DNA of 64,000 nucleotides from Pseudomonas putida (GTDB lineage: Bacteria > Pseudomonadota > Gammaproteobacteria > Pseudomonadales > Pseudomonadaceae): contig CP124529.1 in assembly GCA_029953615.1 (NCBI GenBank), positions 4,216,501 to 4,280,500 of the forward strand, in the 5' to 3' direction. The position numbers and the translations under genes are program-made. Below, piece by piece: positions 9,510-17,587 of this stretch. Every line of letters begins with the position of its first letter. Positions within the stretch are counted from its first letter, which is position 1. The notes under the pieces were generated by a model. The model was not told the DNA's origin. It saw nothing but the letters and a program-made list of their open reading frames with translations, and searched no databases.

Positions 9510-10313
9510 ATGATGCTCAAGACCTTTGTTTCTTATGCGTTGGTATTGATAGGTAGCGCTTTCATGACATTGGCAAATGCTGACACCGCCCCTTCCACAA
9601 TGACTGCCAAGAATCGCCAAATTCTGGTGATTCTGACCAATCACGCCAGCTATCCATCACGAACCGATACCACGGGGTTGTGGCTGACTGAGCTGACGCA
9701 TTTCACCGATGTAGTGGAGGCGGCTGGCTACAGCACAGTTTTTGCCAGCCCCAAAGGCGGTGCGGTGCCACTGGACGAGCGCAGCCTCGGTTGGCTGTAC
9801 ATGGACAAGGCCGCCCGTGAGCATTTGCAGTCCCCGGCCTTTCGCGCTCGCCTGCAAAGCACGCTGCCGATCGCCGATATCGATCCGTCCCAGTTCGGCG
9901 TCATCTACTTCACCGGGGGCCATGGAGTGATGTGGGATTTCCCCAATAATCCCGACCTGCGTCATGTCGCCGAAACCATCTACAACCAGGGTGGCATCGT
10001 CTCGGCCGTCTGCCATGGCGTAGCGGGTCTGTTGGATCTGAAGGATGAACAAGGCCAGTTGATCATCAAGGGCAAGAACATCACCGGCTTCTCTAATCGC
10101 GAAGAGCTGTTCTCCGGCATGAAAAGCCAGGTTCCCTTCTTCCTTGAGGACAAGTTGGTGAGCCAGGGTGCGCGGTACCGCAAGGGCTGGCTGCCATTCA
10201 CGTCATTTGCCATCACGGATGGAAGGCTTGTCACCGGCCAAAACCCTCAATCGCCCAAAGCCGTAGCTGAAGCCGTGATGGCGGTGCTCTCTGGCGAAAA
10301 CGTAACTCGCTGA
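9510..10313 (+). CDS. Secreted DJ-1/PfpI (class I glutamine amidotransferase-like) protein
   Basis: The 267-residue protein begins with a hydrophobic signal sequence ending near LANA. It then has a DJ-1/PfpI fold: ILVILTNHASYP, then VIYFTGGHGVMWD, the nucleophile elbow IVSAVCHGVAGLLDL with Cys followed by His, and ITGFSNREE. This order resembles the Hsp31/glyoxalase-III branch, which acts on methylglyoxal or other reactive carbonyls, although that activity is not shown here. Two adjacent ATG codons (9510 and 9513) are possible starts; a TTG at 9492 is less likely. It is followed after 37 bases by the acetoacetate-decarboxylase-like gene, probably in one operon ending at the terminator at 11364. 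Confidence 0.8.
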   Translation: MMLKTFVSYALVLIGSAFMTLANADTAPSTMTAKNRQILVILTNHASYPSRTDTTGLWLTELTHFTDVVEAAGYSTVFASPKGGAVPLDERSLGWLYMDKAAREHLQSPAFRARLQSTLPIADIDPSQFGVIYFTGGHGVMWDFPNNPDLRHVAETIYNQGGIVSAVCHGVAGLLDLKDEQGQLIIKGKNITGFSNREELFSGMKSQVPFFLEDKLVSQGARYRKGWLPFTSFAITDGRLVTGQNPQSPKAVAEAVMAVLSGENVTR

Positions 10314-10350
10314 ACCCTGAAGTAGTTCCCACCCCCCGGAGAAAGACCGA

Positions 10351-11355
10351 TTGAAACTCGCAAGCGCCGTATTAACAGGATTGCTATTCAGCTCAATTGC
10401 CAACCATGTGTTGGCGGGGACGCCTGAAATGCTCAGCCCGACTGAAACCAGCACAATCAATATCGCAGGCCACACAGTGCCGGTCGTCAAGGGCGGCCTG
10501 TACGACCGTTATCGCTCGAACCCGCCCTTGTCGGTGATTGCAGCAGAACTGCCGGATGTTGATGTGAGCTGGTTCAAAGGACTGGAAAAGCACAAGGTCG
10601 ACATTGGCTTCGAGTCATACTCCCCGAACTTTTACTACCAGAACAGTCGCGTTACGGCGGTCTATACGGCCGATCTGGACGCACTGCGGGCCCTGATGCC
10701 TCCGGAAATAATGGCCACCGTGCAACCCCTACAAGTCTGGCCGGGCCGGGGTTTGATCGCATTCACCGCGTACACCTATGAACATTGCGATAACGACGCC
10801 TATAACGAAGTGGCCGTGTCGATCATCACCAACAAGCCCGGCAAATCGAATCTGGGGCCGTTCACGCTGATTGGCCAGTCGATGTCTGGCGATTTCTGGG
10901 GCTATGTGCTCAAGCTGCCGGTCAATACAGAGCTTGCGCGGGTTCGTGGTGTCGTCGGCTATAACCTGCCGAAATGGCTGACCGGGATTGACCGCAAAGA
11001 AGGTGCGCAATCGGTGGTCTATGACATCACCGACAGCCAGACCGGCAAGGTCGATGTGTCCTTCAAAGGGAAGAAGCTAAATGGCCTCTCGCATGATGTC
11101 GATATCGTCACCAGCAGCTTCACCAACCTCGATCATCAGGGCCGACTGGTCTATGGGTACGCTGTTTCCCGCCAGCTCAGCCACGGCTCCAGCCGCGATG
11201 CGGATTCGGCCACCCTCACTCTGGGTGACGGCAGCCTGTCGAATTACCTCCGAGCCCTGAAACTCGGGAAAATGATGAAGTATGAATACGTGCCTGAGTT
11301 CCAGAGTGCGCTCTACGCGCCTAAACCGCTTGCTACTCTGGTTGGCGAGCGCTGA
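10351..11355 (+). CDS. Exported acetoacetate-decarboxylase-family protein
   Basis: The 334-residue protein has a TTG start at 10351 preceded by GGAGAAAG, and a signal peptide ending near VLAG. The body (SRVTAVYTADLDALRALMPP, LIAFTAYTY, EVAVSII, then a beta-rich region with VVGYNLPKWL) matches the acetoacetate decarboxylase fold. Proteins of this fold include enzymes other than decarboxylases, and the catalytic lysine of the true enzyme cannot be placed by eye. Predicted export with the preceding DJ-1-like protein suggests a shared periplasmic role. Confidence 0.7.
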   Translation: MKLASAVLTGLLFSSIANHVLAGTPEMLSPTETSTINIAGHTVPVVKGGLYDRYRSNPPLSVIAAELPDVDVSWFKGLEKHKVDIGFESYSPNFYYQNSRVTAVYTADLDALRALMPPEIMATVQPLQVWPGRGLIAFTAYTYEHCDNDAYNEVAVSIITNKPGKSNLGPFTLIGQSMSGDFWGYVLKLPVNTELARVRGVVGYNLPKWLTGIDRKEGAQSVVYDITDSQTGKVDVSFKGKKLNGLSHDVDIVTSSFTNLDHQGRLVYGYAVSRQLSHGSSRDADSATLTLGDGSLSNYLRALKLGKMMKYEYVPEFQSALYAPKPLATLVGER

Positions 11356-11363
11356 AACCTGTT

Positions 11364-11402
11364 ACGCCCGTCAGGCCTCGGAGGCCTGGCGGGCGTTTTT
11401 TT
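11364..11402 (+). terminator. Rho-independent terminator
   Basis: ACGCCCGTCAGGCCT (11364-11378) pairs perfectly with AGGCCTGGCGGGCGT (11382-11396), allowing one bulge or wobble, over a three-base loop and is followed by a run of T. It lies nine bases after the acetoacetate-decarboxylase-like gene and may also stop the converging merR gene. Confidence 0.9.
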
Positions 11403-11413
11403 CGTGGAAGACG

Positions 11414-11848
11414 TTACCGCACGTTTGCCGGAAGCTTGGCCCCCCTTTTTTTCCGCAAACGATTTATCAGCATTTGCGCATTGTCCGCACACGCCATGCC
11501 TTCGGGCTTACCCTCGATGCCCTTGATGACGAGCAGAAGTTGCGCTTTATTCTGGGCTAGCCGTTCCTGTAGAACACCGATTTCCTCGACCTTTTGCTTG
11601 AGCCCACTGAGCAACTCATCGTGCTGCCAGCCGCTGGCATTCATCGGCATCAATTGCCGGATTTCTTCCAATGAAAAACCCGCCGCCTGCGCTCCGGTGA
11701 TGATCTCCAGAACCCACTCGGTATCAGGCGCGTAGTCCCTGTAGCCATTTGCTTTGCGTTCGACGGACCTGATCAGGCCGCTTGCCTCATAGAACCGGAT
11801 GCGTGACGGCGCCAATCCGCTGATTTTCGCCAGTTCGCCTATTCTCAT
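11414..11848 (-). CDS. MerR-family transcriptional regulator
   Basis: The 144-residue protein opens with the winged-helix signature MRIGELAKISGLAPSRIRFY followed by EASGLIRSVERKANGYRDY, then a long dimerisation helix (GLKQKVEEIGVLQERLAQNK). It has only one cysteine cluster candidate (GMACADNAQ), so a metal sensor of the CueR or MerR type is not obvious and a small-molecule or redox signal is possible. The ATG at 11848 was chosen because the HTH starts there; 62 upstream codons in frame show no protein-like pattern. The gene sits 20 bases from operator D and is convergent with the DJ-1 operon. Confidence 0.9.
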   Translation of the reverse strand: MRIGELAKISGLAPSRIRFYEASGLIRSVERKANGYRDYAPDTEWVLEIITGAQAAGFSLEEIRQLMPMNASGWQHDELLSGLKQKVEEIGVLQERLAQNKAQLLLVIKGIEGKPEGMACADNAQMLINRLRKKRGAKLPANVR

Positions 11849-11868
11849 AACCCACCCTGAAAAACCTA

Positions 11869-11899
11869 TTGACCTTAAAGTTGACTTTAAACCTAAAGT
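11869..11899 (+). promoter_or_regulatory. MerR-type promoter/operator D (between merR and hydrolase)
   Basis: TTGACC (11869-11874) and TAAAGT (11894-11899) are separated by 19 bases, and the core TTAAAGTTGACTTTAA is a palindrome except for its two central bases. This is the best of the four sites. It points toward the alpha/beta hydrolase, leaving an untranslated leader of about 180 bases, and it probably also overlaps the merR promoter. Confidence 0.75.
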
Positions 11900-12085
11900 C
11901 ATCGGGCGGCCAAGCAGCACAAATGCGACGTGTTGCTCAGCCGTTATGGAAGTCATGGGGCAGGCGCAACAATCCACAATCGCGCCCTCTGAACCGCCTA
12001 TCGGATGGGCTGCACTTTGTTCATTCAAGGCCATGCTCCGAACGCGATTCGGTATAGGCCCTCACTTCATTCTGGAGATACGAAC

Positions 12086-12916
12086 ATGGGGTATGTCACT
12101 ACGCAAGACGGTGTTGAAATATTTTACAAAGACTGGGGGCCACGCGATGCCCAGGTAATCTTCTTCCACCACGGATGGCCACTCAGCGCGGACGATTGGG
12201 ACGCGCAAATGCTCTTTTTCCTGGCCAACGGTTTCCGGGTTGTAGCACACGACCGACGTGGTCATGGGCGATCCAGCCAGGTCTGGGATGGACACGACAT
12301 GGATCACTATGCCGATGACGTCGCGGCAGTGGTTAATCATCTCGGCGTGCAAGGCGCTGTCCATGTCGGTCACTCCACCGGCGGAGGTGAAGTCATCCAT
12401 TACATCGCGCGCCACGGTGAAGACCGAGTGTCGAAAGCAGCCATCATCAGCGCTGTGCCGCCGCTGATGGTTCAGACCCCGAGCAATCCTGGCGGCCTGC
12501 CTAAATCAGTTTTCGACGACTTGCAGGCACAACTACAGGCGAATCGCGCACAGTTCTACCACGACGTTCCAGCAGGGCCTTTTTACGGCTATAACCGCCC
12601 GGGTTCAAAACCGTCCGAGGGCATCGTCTGGAACTGGTGGCGACAAGGCATGATGGGCTGTGCAAAGGCACACTATGACGGGATCGTGGCGTTTTCTCAG
12701 ACCGACTTCACCGAAGATTTGAAGAGCATCAAGATTCCTGTCCTGGTGATGCATGGTGATGATGACCAGATCGTTCCTTATGAGAACGCCGGCGTTCTTT
12801 CAGCCAAACTTCTGCAAAACAGTACGCTCAAAATCTACCCAGGCTTTCCGCACGGAATGCCTACAACCAATGCCGATACGATTAACGCCGATCTGCTCGC
12901 ATTCGTAAGGAGCTAA
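12086..12916 (+). CDS. Alpha/beta hydrolase (non-haem chloroperoxidase/esterase type)
   Basis: The 276-residue protein matches the cofactor-free haloperoxidase/esterase group: FFHHGWPLSADDWD (oxyanion region), HDRRGHGRS, nucleophile serine in VGHSTGGGE, acid Asp in LVMHGDDDQIVPY and a C-terminal His in PGFPHGMPTT. Natural activity is likely ester or lactone hydrolysis; perhydrolysis is often a side reaction. The ATG at 12086 has GGAG ahead; 27 in-frame upstream codons are not protein-like. It is driven from operator D and ends before a strong hairpin at 12922-12948. Confidence 0.88.
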   Translation: MGYVTTQDGVEIFYKDWGPRDAQVIFFHHGWPLSADDWDAQMLFFLANGFRVVAHDRRGHGRSSQVWDGHDMDHYADDVAAVVNHLGVQGAVHVGHSTGGGEVIHYIARHGEDRVSKAAIISAVPPLMVQTPSNPGGLPKSVFDDLQAQLQANRAQFYHDVPAGPFYGYNRPGSKPSEGIVWNWWRQGMMGCAKAHYDGIVAFSQTDFTEDLKSIKIPVLVMHGDDDQIVPYENAGVLSAKLLQNSTLKIYPGFPHGMPTTNADTINADLLAFVRS

Positions 12917-12921
12917 TCAAT

Positions 12922-12948
12922 ATAGGGCGGTGGGTAACCCCGCCCTAT
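12922..12948 (+). terminator. Hairpin after the hydrolase gene
   Basis: ATAGGGCGG (12922-12930) pairs with CCGCCCTAT (12940-12948), five bases after the hydrolase stop. There is no long T-run, so termination is likely but not certain. Confidence 0.6.
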
Positions 12949-13261
12949 TCCAAAGCCACCAAATCGACGCGTTTAAATTCAGCGAAATGCCGTCAAAAAT
13001 GTGCCATATAGATAATTGCTTTTTTATCCGAAAGAGGTATTTGGTGAGTGTCTACTTTGGGCCGAAAGCGGTCATTTTCATGTAATGGATTTGGCAGTTC
13101 GGCCATTCCATCTAGCCCATTTAGGGCGCGGATCAATAGCCCTCTGCCGGTCACCTCCGGCAGAGGGCACCAGTTTCCGCCAATCTCCGCCAAAAACGGA
13201 CGAAGGTCTCGCAGATGGCATACCTCAGAACCGCTGGAGGCCATCTCTGCCCACCAGCCAC
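12949..13261. other. Gene-poor 313-base spacer
   Basis: No convincing gene is seen. A segment near 13050-13080 contains GGGCCGAAAGCGGTCATTTT, a motif type commonly scattered in Pseudomonas intergenic DNA. CCTCTGCCGG (13141-13150) and CCGGCAGAGG (13157-13166) form a perfect inverted repeat. This spacer is a possible right edge of the accessory block that starts at dusA. Confidence 0.4.
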
Positions 13262-14131
13262 CTACTTTAGCGGCACGTAGATATCCGTTTGCCATTCCTC
13301 CAGCGGCGTTTCCGGATACACGCTCAAGTAGTGAAAGAACAACGGATGATCACGCAGTTCCTCGGTACTCGAAGGCAACCAGTCCCGATAAACCGGATAG
13401 ATGGTTTCACCAATATAGTCAGGCGACCCTGTATGCCGAATCACGGCGCAGCGGCCCGCCGGGATGATGCGTTCGTGCACGCCGAAATCATTCGGCTGCA
13501 CGGCTTCGTCTATCTCGCCACACACAGCGAAGCGAAAGGCGTGCGCCGGGGTGGTATCGGGGTTGTCGTAGGGAATGCCGAAGGTTCGGCTGCTGGCCAC
13601 CGGTGACTGACCGCTTTGAATGCGCCATTGGCGAAAACGCGCGACGCTTTCACTGACCAGGCTGGGCGCCCCTTGGTGTTCGAGCGCGGCCACATGAGTT
13701 TCGGCGAAATCCACGATACGGATCTGCATGGTAATGCTCCTGGAATGGTGGGGAACAATGAAAACCGCACTCCAGGCCTGCCAGATCGGGGCCTTGGCGA
13801 ATACGCTCGGCGCCATGCCAAAAGCACGCTTGAAGGCCCTGGAAAAGGCTTCGGGGCTTTCGAAGCCGGCGTCGAACGCTGCTTCCAGCACCGAGATGGC
13901 AGGCGAAGCGACCAGTTGATGCGCCGCGCGTCGCAGCCTCATCAGTTGCACATACCGTGAAACCGGAATGCCCATGTATGCCGTGAACTGCCGATGAAAG
14001 TGAAAGGCCGAGAAATTGGCGATACGGCTCAGGGCATTTACCGACAGGTCCCCTTCGAGGTGGCTGTCGATGTAGGCAAGCACGGCTTTGAACCGTTTTG
14101 CGTAGGTCGGGTTGTGCTGTGAGTCAGTCAA
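13262..14131 (-). CDS. AraC-family regulator with GyrI-like ligand domain
   Basis: The 289-residue protein has an N-terminal AraC/XylS DNA-binding domain (two HTH motifs, including LSVNALSRIANFSAFHFHRQ and the second around AAFDAGFESPEAFSRAFKRA, residues about 10-115). A GyrI/SbmC-like effector-binding domain follows (ETHVAALEHQGAP to the C-terminal EEWQTDIYVPL). This Rob/SoxS-with-GyrI architecture is used by regulators that sense amphipathic or drug-like compounds. The neighbours are unrelated, so its target is not apparent. Confidence 0.9.
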   Translation of the reverse strand: MTDSQHNPTYAKRFKAVLAYIDSHLEGDLSVNALSRIANFSAFHFHRQFTAYMGIPVSRYVQLMRLRRAAHQLVASPAISVLEAAFDAGFESPEAFSRAFKRAFGMAPSVFAKAPIWQAWSAVFIVPHHSRSITMQIRIVDFAETHVAALEHQGAPSLVSESVARFRQWRIQSGQSPVASSRTFGIPYDNPDTTPAHAFRFAVCGEIDEAVQPNDFGVHERIIPAGRCAVIRHTGSPDYIGETIYPVYRDWLPSSTEELRDHPLFFHYLSVYPETPLEEWQTDIYVPLK

Positions 14132-14210
14132 CGAACGGAATCTCCGGAAGGTGCGGTGAGCGCTAGCATCCGTTGTTCAGGCATGGAGGTGCCTAGCCGT
14201 GATTGCTCTA

Positions 14211-14651
14211 TCAAGGATTGTATTGACCGTGCTGTGGGTGGCCCGGTGTTGCCAGTGGTTGCAGGTGGGGGCAGTGGGCTGAGTACCAGGGGGCAGCAGA
14301 ATCGACATGAACGTGTTTCTGCTTCTTGGGCTGGAACGGGGTATCAAGAGTGCCCAGTGCTATCGAAACCCAGTCGGCAAAGTCACCCTGGGAACGTGAC
14401 CAGAACAACGTTGAGCCGCACTCGGCGCAGAACTCGCGTACTACCGTGGGCGAAGAGGCAAAGGCTTTGATGCTGTTGGTGCCGCGGAGGATTCGCAGCC
14501 TGCTGCGCGGAACGCTGCCGTATGAGGCGAAGGCTGCACCGTGGCTTTTGCGGCACTGGCTGCAATGGCAATGACTGACTGCCTTGGGAGGGGTGAGCAG
14601 CAAGTAACAGACCGCTGCGCACAAGCAGCTTCCTTCGTATGTTTCGATCAT
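14211..14651 (-). CDS. GFA-family (glutathione-dependent formaldehyde-activating enzyme-like) zinc protein
   Basis: The 146-residue protein has the GFA zinc-site pattern: GSCLCAAVCY near the N terminus, then CHCSQCRKSHGAAFAS and FCAECGSTLFW. The first motif departs from the usual GxCxCGxV by having Ala-Ala. GFA proteins include S-hydroxymethylglutathione synthase and many of unknown function. The ATG at 14651 (MIETYEGSC) matches the family start. It lies alone between the AraC gene and the oppositely oriented hydroxylase. Confidence 0.85.
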   Translation of the reverse strand: MIETYEGSCLCAAVCYLLLTPPKAVSHCHCSQCRKSHGAAFASYGSVPRSRLRILRGTNSIKAFASSPTVVREFCAECGSTLFWSRSQGDFADWVSIALGTLDTPFQPKKQKHVHVDSAAPWYSAHCPHLQPLATPGHPQHGQYNP

Positions 14652-14859
14652 TGGCGCTTCCGTGCAGGTGGAAAGCGCCAGCGTAACTGCCCTCGCATGA
14701 TCAGTCGACCGGGCGCAGCGGGTAGTTCCCCCTCGGACCTTGTCTGCAAGGTGGTACTGCCTGTGTCGGTGGAGGGTGCCAGGCGCTTGCATAAAACCGC
14801 TTGAGTAAATAAAACTGATTTACAATTGCACCCCCCGTTTTTGCCGAGGCTGACGTTTC

Positions 14860-15897
14860 GTGGATGCCCTGCCGCTTTTCTCTGAGCACCTTACCGATTG
14901 GGTTATCACGCCCGTTACCGAGCAGTTTCTCGGCATTTTCAATATGAACGGCCGTTTCGGGGTCTTGTTCCTTTGCATCTCCTATGGCGCAGCCTACGGC
15001 CTGTTCCGTTTCAGGAAGCGGCGCGGCCTGAGCGACGCCCAGTCGTTCTGGCAATTCATCGGCGGCGCCCGGGTACATCTGCATCCCTCGGCGCTGCTGG
15101 ACTACCGCTACTACTTCGTTCGGGCCATCCTCAAGGTCGCGCTGGTGCTGCCCGTCGTCCAACTGGTCGACCCCTACATCCTGCGCTCCGGCGATTACCT
15201 GGCCTTTTTCAACAACCTCTGGGGCGCGCGCCCGCGCCTGGGCGAAAACCTCGCACTGTCCTTGCTCTACGGGTTGGGGGTGTTCCTGCTCAAGGACTTC
15301 ATCCATTACTGGGCGCACCGGGCCTTTCACTCCCGCTGGCTCTGGGCCTTTCACAAGGTCCACCATTCGGCGCCCGTGCTGGTACCGGCGACGGCGAGCC
15401 GGGTGCATTTCGTGGAAAAGATCGTCGAGAAACTGAGCACCGGCATTTGCATTGGCCTCTACGCCGGATGCTTCTGGTACCTCTGCGGCGGTGAAGTCAG
15501 CCGCTACACCCTGTTCGGCGTGACCTACCTGGTGTTCATCTTCAACAGCCTGGCGGCCAACCTGCGGCATAGCCACGTCTGGCTGTCGTTCGGCCCGCAA
15601 CTGGAACATGTGTTCAACAGCCCGGCCCAGCACCAGATCCATCACAGTGACGCCACGCGCCATTACAACCGTAACTTCGGCACCAACCTGTCCCTCTGGG
15701 ACTGGATGTTCGGCACGCTCTATGTCACTACATCAACGCCCGAAAACATCCGCTTCGGCACCAGCGAGCAGGACCACCAGCGTTACCTGACGGTCTATAG
15801 CCTGATCGTCACGCCCTTTGTCGAAACCGGCCGCAAGGTCCTGGTGAAGTGCCAGCGCAAGGCTGTGCTCGGCGCGTCCGGCAGGGCGGGTCGTTAG
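14860..15897 (+). CDS. Membrane fatty acid hydroxylase / sterol desaturase family protein
   Basis: The 345-residue protein has several membrane helices and the di-iron histidine clusters of the family: HYWAHRAFH, HKVHH, and HQIHH near residues 150-260. These bind an oxo-bridged di-iron centre used for C-H hydroxylation or desaturation of lipid substrates. A GTG at 14860 gives the start; the ATG four bases later is out of frame. The substrate is unknown in bacteria of this type. Confidence 0.88.
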   Translation: MDALPLFSEHLTDWVITPVTEQFLGIFNMNGRFGVLFLCISYGAAYGLFRFRKRRGLSDAQSFWQFIGGARVHLHPSALLDYRYYFVRAILKVALVLPVVQLVDPYILRSGDYLAFFNNLWGARPRLGENLALSLLYGLGVFLLKDFIHYWAHRAFHSRWLWAFHKVHHSAPVLVPATASRVHFVEKIVEKLSTGICIGLYAGCFWYLCGGEVSRYTLFGVTYLVFIFNSLAANLRHSHVWLSFGPQLEHVFNSPAQHQIHHSDATRHYNRNFGTNLSLWDWMFGTLYVTTSTPENIRFGTSEQDHQRYLTVYSLIVTPFVETGRKVLVKCQRKAVLGASGRAGR

Positions 15898-15930
15898 CTG
15901 ATCCCGTGTTTGTTGCGAACGACTGACCGC

Positions 15931-16424
15931 TCAGGCGGGGAACTGGGCTTTCCAGTGCCTGGCAATCTCTTCGCGCCGGTAGACCCACACCCCGTCGTGG
16001 CCCTGCACGTAATCGAGAAAGCGCGCCAGCGCCATCGCACGACCAGGATGGCCACTGATCCGCCCATGCAGACCCACGCTCATCATCTTCGGGTGGTGCG
16101 CGCCCTCCTGCCACAACAGGTCGAAAGCATTCTTTAGCATCCGGAAGAAGTCTTCACCGCGCCGAACAGCTCCAGAATGCGCCACACACCTGCGCGCGAT
16201 CCGTATTCGTACATGCCCTCGACGCTCAGGTCCGGTTCCCTCACGCGCGGCGGGCGGCCCGGTAGTTCATGAAGCCAGGCCTCCGACTGTGCATCGCCAT
16301 TGAGCATGCATGACTCCGCGCCCTCTTCGATGTTGAGTACGAACTGGATCGCGACGCGCGCCCCACCGGGCCATCGCGGGTGGGGTGGGTTGCCGCCATA
16401 ACCGATCAGGTTGCGAGCGGACAT
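15931..16424 (-). pseudogene. puuE: Internally deleted allantoinase PuuE (polysaccharide-deacetylase family)
   Basis: The N-terminal part (RNLIGYGGNPPHPRWPGGAR, then the acidic IEEGAES and MYEYGSRAGVWRILELFG) and the C-terminal part (EDFFRMLKNAFDLL, MMSVGLHGRISGHPGRA, VWVYRREEIARHW) both match PuuE. That enzyme converts allantoin to allantoate and is normally about 300 residues long. Here the two parts are joined in different frames near 16140-16185 with roughly 130 residues missing, which removes most of the catalytic barrel. The remnant therefore cannot be active. Confidence 0.82.
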
Positions 16425-16581
16425 CAGCCCGGCTCGAAGGTCGTGACGGCGAACACGTTCGTACCTTTAACACGAGTATTGATCCAGGCCGTTACGACGC
16501 CTGCAGGACATGTTCATCGCCACAGATCTGAGTAGTTTCGTCATTCGTCCGATGTGGGCGACTTTTCGGTTTGGCAGGTGA

Positions 16582-17499
16582 TCAGAAGTCGTAGAGCTGA
16601 GCGGGGTTGTCGCGCAAGATCAGGGTCCGGGTTTGCTCCTTTGGAGCCCAGCGCATCAGCAGGTCAAGGATCAGCGCATCGTCGGGTTTCCGCTCGACGG
16701 CAAGCGTCGGGTGCGGCCAGTCGCTGCCCCATAGCATGCGGTCAGGGCGATGGCTGATCAGTGCAGTGGCGACTCGGCCGACGTCCTCGAACAGCGGTGC
16801 TCCGGTTTTCGAGCGAAGATAAGGTGCCGACAGCTTGATCCATGCCCGGTCGGTGTCCAGCAGCTGCACCAGTGCGGCGAAAGCCGGCGACTTCAGCGCT
16901 TCTGGCTGTGGTACATGGCCCATGTGGTCGATAACGATCTTGCCTGGCAAGGCCAGCAAGCGCGGGGCAACTTCGGGCAGCAGCGGCCCGGGAGCGACCT
17001 GTACGTTCCAGCCCAGTTCGCCGACCCGCGCGGCCAAGCTTTCCAGCCCATCGAGCGCCTGGCTGCCGACGCTCAGGTTGAAGCGGATACCACGCACTCC
17101 TGCCTGATGCAGTTCGGCAAGTTCTGCGTCGGTAATCGCATTGGACACAACCGCCACACCCCGGGCATCGCCTCGGCTGCGCAACAAGCCATCGAGCATC
17201 ACCCGGTTATCAGTGCCGTAGGTCGATGGCGTGACGATGACCATGCGGCGGGTGCCCAGGCGCTGCTGCAACTTGCGGTAATCCTCCAGCGAGGCATCCG
17301 CCGGCAGCAGGGTAGCGCCGGGTGCGGCCGGGATGCGGCTGTCATAGAGGTGCATGTGGCAGTCGATGCTGCCTGCGGGCGGCGTCAGGCGCGGGTGCGC
17401 ATCGCCCTTGCTGAAGGGCACGTCGGCCATGGCGCCCATGGAGGCGGCAGCACCCAGTGCACCGGTGGCCTGCAAGAATTGACGACGAGACAGCGTCAT
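16582..17499 (-). CDS. Tat-signal amidohydrolase of the PDC hydrolase / lactonase group
   Basis: The 305-residue protein starts with a twin-arginine signal (MTLSRRQFLQATGALGAAAS), which is unusual for this enzyme group. The mature TIM barrel has IDCHMHLYDSR (metal-site HxH), GVRGIRFNLS, KIVIDHMGH and LWGSDWPHP with the catalytic Asp. Relatives include 2-pyrone-4,6-dicarboxylate hydrolase (LigI), fucono-lactonases and galactarolactone isomerase, so a lactone substrate is likely. It is the last gene of an operon with an MFS transporter and a hydroxyacid dehydrogenase. Periplasmic location would place lactone opening or rearrangement ahead of uptake. Confidence 0.85.
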   Translation of the reverse strand: MTLSRRQFLQATGALGAAASMGAMADVPFSKGDAHPRLTPPAGSIDCHMHLYDSRIPAAPGATLLPADASLEDYRKLQQRLGTRRMVIVTPSTYGTDNRVMLDGLLRSRGDARGVAVVSNAITDAELAELHQAGVRGIRFNLSVGSQALDGLESLAARVGELGWNVQVAPGPLLPEVAPRLLALPGKIVIDHMGHVPQPEALKSPAFAALVQLLDTDRAWIKLSAPYLRSKTGAPLFEDVGRVATALISHRPDRMLWGSDWPHPTLAVERKPDDALILDLLMRWAPKEQTRTLILRDNPAQLYDF

Positions 17500-17587
17500 G
17501 GATATTCCTCGTATCTTGTTGTTGTGAAATGACGATGCCCACGTTCCTGAGGCAGGAAAGTGGGCATCGAAGTACGGCTTGCGCGGC

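Noticed and set aside
12993..13295. 100-codon minus-strand frame between the hydrolase and AraC genes
   Set aside because: It has no recognisable motif, overlaps the AraC gene end and includes common intergenic palindromic sequence.
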